A stretch of DNA of 64,000 nucleotides, taken from NCBI GenBank assembly GCA_943846715.1, contig OX044356.1:868001-932000 (forward strand), in the 5' to 3' direction. Position numbers and translations under genes: made by a program. This DNA comes from TMED14 sp002378565. GTDB taxonomy: Bacteria; Bacteroidota; Bacteroidia; Flavobacteriales; Schleiferiaceae. Below, piece by piece: positions 61,801 to 64,000 of the stretch. Every line of letters begins with the position of its first letter. The stretch's first letter is position 1. The notes under the pieces are model-generated. The model was given only the letters and a program-made list of their open reading frames with translations. It ran no database searches and had not been told where the DNA came from.

Positions 61801-64000
61801 GGTCTTGGCCGTGGCAGGTCCTGCCAGTCCAGAGAAGTCCGTCGCCCCACATGAGTCCGTGACGTAGAAGTCATAGAAGGTGTTAGGGTTAAGTCCTGTA
61901 ATCGTGTAGGGGCTTGTCACACCATAGATGTTAATGCCTGAGGCCGTTGTTCCTTGGTAGAAACCTTGTGGTCCCCACATGATATTGGACCCAAGCGGGT
62001 TGGTTCCAAGGGCATTGCTCCATGAGATAGAAACAGAGGTTGAGCTCACGCTATCAACAGTCACTGCTGGCGTTGGACAGGTCACCACATTGACAGAGAT
62101 GTCATCGATGCCCATGTCGGAATAAAAGCTAGATCCCTTGCGGTGGCGGATGCGCACATCCAAGGTGTCGCCCGTTGCAGCAGGGTATGCTGTAAAGGTC
62201 TCCCATGGATCTGTACTGGAGGTTTGACTTTGCGCCACTCCACCCATCATCTGCCAGGTGATGCCCATGTCATTGGAGTACTCTACAAAGGTGGAGTCCA
62301 TAGTCTGGCCATAGGTATGGTAAGCGAAGCTCACCTCAAAGGCTCCTGCCACAGTCTTGTAGAATTGTGGTAAACGAATCTCTGCAATGTTGCCTGCAAT
62401 GCCATAACTGCCCTCTGTGTAGAGGTAGTTGGATCCAGTTGCGGCGCCACTAGGTCCTGTAGAGGACGATGGTGTGGAACCGGTTCTGACAAGCCATGCA
62501 AACTGGGTGTACTGATCCGGTGTCCTGCTCCAACAAGAGCTGAACACATCCGCGTTGTAAGTGAAACCAGTATTAGCAACCCATGGGCTGTTCTCAAAAC
62601 CTTCCGTGTAAGGGACAAGCTGTGCGTTGCAAGAAGTAGTCGCCGTGGCTGGACCTCCACCTGTTGGTGAAGAGACAGTGCCACATGTGCCGTAGACATA
62701 GAAATCGTAGCATGTCTGTGATGACAGGCCAGTGACCAATATGGTGTCATTGGTTCCTGTGGTCGAAGCACCCGTTCCTGGAGTGTAGCCACATGGGCCC
62801 CATTCAACTGTGAAGGATGTATTTCCTGTGGATGGCGCAAAGGCGACCATCGCTGTGCTAGATGTCACGGCAAACACGCTCACTCCTGTTGGTGGTGGGC
62901 ATGCAGGCTGCGCCTCAATCACCAAGTTGTCCAAGAACAAGTCCGGACCCCAATCAGACCAAGCGTAGAACTCCACAATGACAGAGTCACCAGTGAAGCT
63001 TGTTGGAATCATCACTATTCCTTGGTCAAGGGTGGCAGAAGGCGCACCAACACCAACTGCACCCGTGGTGGCAAAGTTGCCATTGGCAGCGTTGTGTGTA
63101 TGGAGTGTAGTCCAGGTCGTTGAGTTCACGTCACGGATACGTATTGACAAAGAGTCATAAGGGTAGTTCGTCGCATACTGACCTGAGTGGGAATAGGCAT
63201 ACTTGATCTGTGCATTGGCAGTCAAAGCAATGATGGGAGACTGTAAGGAGTAGCTTGCATCGTTCACAGACCAGAAATTGGCTTCTGCCATGGTAGGGGC
63301 AGCGGCGGTGTAGGGCAGCCACGGGCTGCTACCTTCATCCACAGACCAACAAGTTGGAATCCAAGTTGAGAACCCTTCTGTCACAGGAAGTGACTGAACC
63401 AAACAAGGTGTGGTAAAAGTGTAGGGACCGCTCCAGTTGGAGTAGCCCTGACCTGCTGAAGAGCAGTTGCTACGTACGTAAATGTCATAAATTGTAGCTG
63501 CAGATGTCGAAATTGTAGCTGCGTTGGTGGCCACTGTAGTGGATGTACCTGTGCCCTGCGTGAAGCCTGTAGGGCCCCATTCAAGATCGTATTGTGAAGA
63601 ATTACCCATCCATGTCATGGAGGTGTTGGATGGTGTGGTGACACCAATGGTCAGTCCACTGGGTGTGGCGCACAAAGGCGGAACAAACTCATCCGCACCA
63701 ATATCTGGGGTGGTGCTTGAACGTGTGTCACCGTCAATGTCGGATGTGATGTATGACACAACACTTGCATTGCCGTCAGCAAGCAAGCCCTCAACGTGAA
63801 GGTCGGAGGCTCCCAAGAATATGGGGTCTGATGCGTAGGAAGTGGTGTCACCAGAGGCTGCCTGGTAAGCTGCAAATGAGCTAAGGGCTGCGGTGCCATA
63901 ATAGAAACCCTGGTTGCCAGCTGCTGGCGTGTAGTAAATATTGTTACCCAACGTCAAATAGCTGGTGGTAAACGCTGAGCTGACATAGAAATAAGCTGGA
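58837..64000 (-). CDS. Giant T9SS-exported surface protein, C-terminal part (5' end outside window)
   Basis: The frame is open to the right edge, so at least 1720 residues are seen and the N-terminus is missing. In order: a segment ending in DIDGDTRSSTTPDIGADEF (the close of a parallel beta-helix), a fibronectin-III-like module, a MAM/jelly-roll-like domain, a second FnIII-like module (CPPPTGVSVF), a second jelly-roll domain, a third FnIII-like module, a long right-handed beta-helix (about 770-1150) that again ends SRSTTTPDIGADEF, a CARDB-like domain (SCGDSAVTVDVIVYNNG), a PKD domain (YDWTYGDGNVGSG) and the T9SS type A sorting domain (AYPNPSNGQLMI, then KGVYTIRL). It should be secreted and attached to the cell surface; adhesion or polysaccharide binding is inferred. 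Confidence 0.92.
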   Translation of the reverse strand, partial: PAYFYVSSAFTTSYLTLGNNIYYTPAAGNQGFYYGTAALSSFAAYQAASGDTTSYASDPIFLGASDLHVEGLLADGNASVVSYITSDIDGDTRSSTTPDIGADEFVPPLCATPSGLTIGVTTPSNTSMTWMGNSSQYDLEWGPTGFTQGTGTSTTVATNAATISTSAATIYDIYVRSNCSSAGQGYSNWSGPYTFTTPCLVQSLPVTEGFSTWIPTCWSVDEGSSPWLPYTAAAPTMAEANFWSVNDASYSLQSPIIALTANAQIKYAYSHSGQYATNYPYDSLSIRIRDVNSTTWTTLHTHNAANGNFATTGAVGVGAPSATLDQGIVMIPTSFTGDSVIVEFYAWSDWGPDLFLDNLVIEAQPACPPPTGVSVFAVTSSTAMVAFAPSTGNTSFTVEWGPCGYTPGTGASTTGTNDTILVTGLSSQTCYDFYVYGTCGTVSSPTGGGPATATTSCNAQLVPYTEGFENSPWVANTGFTYNADVFSSCWSRTPDQYTQFAWLVRTGSTPSSSTGPSGAATGSNYLYTEGSYGIAGNIAEIRLPQFYKTVAGAFEVSFAYHTYGQTMDSTFVEYSNDMGITWQMMGGVAQSQTSSTDPWETFTAYPAATGDTLDVRIRHRKGSSFYSDMGIDDISVNVVTCPTPAVTVDSVSSTSVSISWSNALGTNPLGSNIMWGPQGFYQGTTASGINIYGVTSPYTITGLNPNTFYDFYVTDSCGATDFSGLAGPATAKTECVSTLSGAYTIDTAGTGANNFTTLDSAVQFLSGCGVSGPVTFTLAANQTWVTGISLTSVIGASSTNTVTFQGQTGSKVMAALGMNEAVLLNGTKYVTLKDMIIDGNGFTAIRLTNNAQYINIEDNLVVADTVGTTSSVTAITATSSMTSGTAYGNNANHITISGNEIKGGYYGIVMSGSSFSSRISDINILNNDLTLQYFYGIRCYYVEDVDIIGNSFTDARASGSYGIYAGYCFDFNIEENNLVAKTYALYLYYANYQANGLSTQSRVVNNMAASGGAYGMYAYTPRFVDFYNNTFKGSTYGAYLYSTTSTTLKSKMWNVQNNIFVGVSNYAVYVPNIPDSIIGWDYNLYNTGGANLARWGTTNYATLAAWQTANTAYNQNSSDAAVLFASSDDLHVVNGGPNNIATPIASVTVDVDGDSRSTTTPDIGADEFAPISDDAAIVKIAGIGSCGDSAVTVDVIVYNNGLSPITSLSVNVSFTDVAAATTVSQQTTSTVTIPAFTHDTVQVGTFVTYAGGDFDVDGYVVLANDQDGSNDSLSNTTTSIISYEPVVVTGDTVCSSVDSTMLSASPVAGVLYGWYANATDTTTLAEGDDYTVSTAGQSTYYVGYLSSTDTSAIGSGTLTTGTNTRITPYKTYYMDGRAQYIVTAAEMAAMTGGYGASQISAIGFDVAATNSAPMANFAIKAGNVASIPATGFITSTSFTSVYTNTSLAPTTGWNMHYFTTNFMWDGASNVVFEVCFDNSAWTGNYSVYYHTAAHTATIDGYTDASSASGCTPGVITNAIGTTSRPNMKMVGTSTSCSNLRKPVSFFLNSDTALAVGSGTETVPASGTYDFDATGSYGQTYDWTYGDGNVGSGLMVQHSYPTAGVYTVSLVVMDTVCGSSDSVSFQVTSHVGLDENVLGQLIQAYPNPSNGQLMITIDGMNDFEGLLQVVNGVGQVLVQETVAKQSGLVSIPMDLRDLAKGVYTIRLAGEAGENNLRVVLQ

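Noticed and set aside
58837..64000. Large plus-strand frames antisense to the giant surface protein
   Set aside because: All are shadows of one continuous frame with clear domain structure and a T9SS sorting domain.

Overview
The window is a 64 kb chromosomal piece of a Bacteroidota bacterium, most likely a Flavobacteriales member (inference). The support is: a type IX secretion (T9SS) C-terminal sorting domain on a giant surface protein; TonB-dependent receptors, one paired with a DUF4249 lipoprotein; a DnaE replicase carrying an N-terminal exonuclease domain; the gene string ftsY / DUF4295 / rpmG / rpmB; and recurrent promoter boxes of the Bacteroidota form TAnnTTTG. G+C looks near 50% by eye in most of the window and clearly lower between about 49.6 and 54.8 kb. 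Genes are packed tightly, with many 1-23 nt overlaps.

Layout. 0-3.2 kb (+): the end of a thioredoxin gene, then a GDP-D-glycero-alpha-D-manno-heptose pathway (a nucleotidyltransferase/phosphatase fusion, a GHMP kinase and the isomerase GmhA). 3.3-15.3 kb (-): nitronate monooxygenase, an exported subtilase, mnmA, a MORN-repeat protein, dnaE, a small membrane protein, rimO, AMP nucleosidase and ftsY. 15.4-17.3 kb (-): DUF4295, rpmG, rpmB and cinA. 17.3-24.3 kb: cdd and cutC (+), a glycoprotein-catabolism cluster (glycosylasparaginase, GH20 hexosaminidase lipoprotein, TonB receptor; -), then yaaA (+). 24.3-26.8 kb: an EamA transporter, a DEAD-box helicase and tRNA-Arg(ACG). 26.9-35.7 kb (-): DUF1599, a DoxX-type membrane protein, an orphan DppB-like permease, tpiA, prmA and a 1500-residue exported protein of unknown function. 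35.7-42.3 kb: folP (+), comEC, spoIID-like, lpxB, a small membrane protein and surE (-), and a zinc metallopeptidase (+). 42.3-48.8 kb: a glycolate/lactate-type FAD oxidase (-), then dipeptidyl peptidase IV, a POT peptide transporter and a DadA-like amine oxidase (+).

48.8-54.8 kb is the accessory-looking part. It holds about 0.8 kb with no intact gene that reads like a frameshift-ridden remnant, a small DUF4359-like exported protein, two tiny membrane proteins, an exported MsrB, a DUF4249 lipoprotein and its TonB receptor, and it ends at tRNA-Pro(GGG). 55.0-64.0 kb: trxB (+), then on the minus strand a DeaD-type RNA helicase with an RGG tail, the RNase P RNA gene directly upstream of it, an Smr-domain protein, and a T9SS-exported adhesin-like protein of more than 1700 residues that runs off the right edge.

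Much of the window is conserved core Bacteroidota housekeeping. No CRISPR array, transposase, integrase or recognisable defence system is visible, and I did not find a convincing new system. The best leads are the low-G+C segment ending at tRNA-Pro with its receptor / lipoprotein / MsrB / micro-membrane-protein cluster, the decayed stretch beside it, the unassigned 1500-residue exported protein, and the tight rnpB-deaD arrangement.
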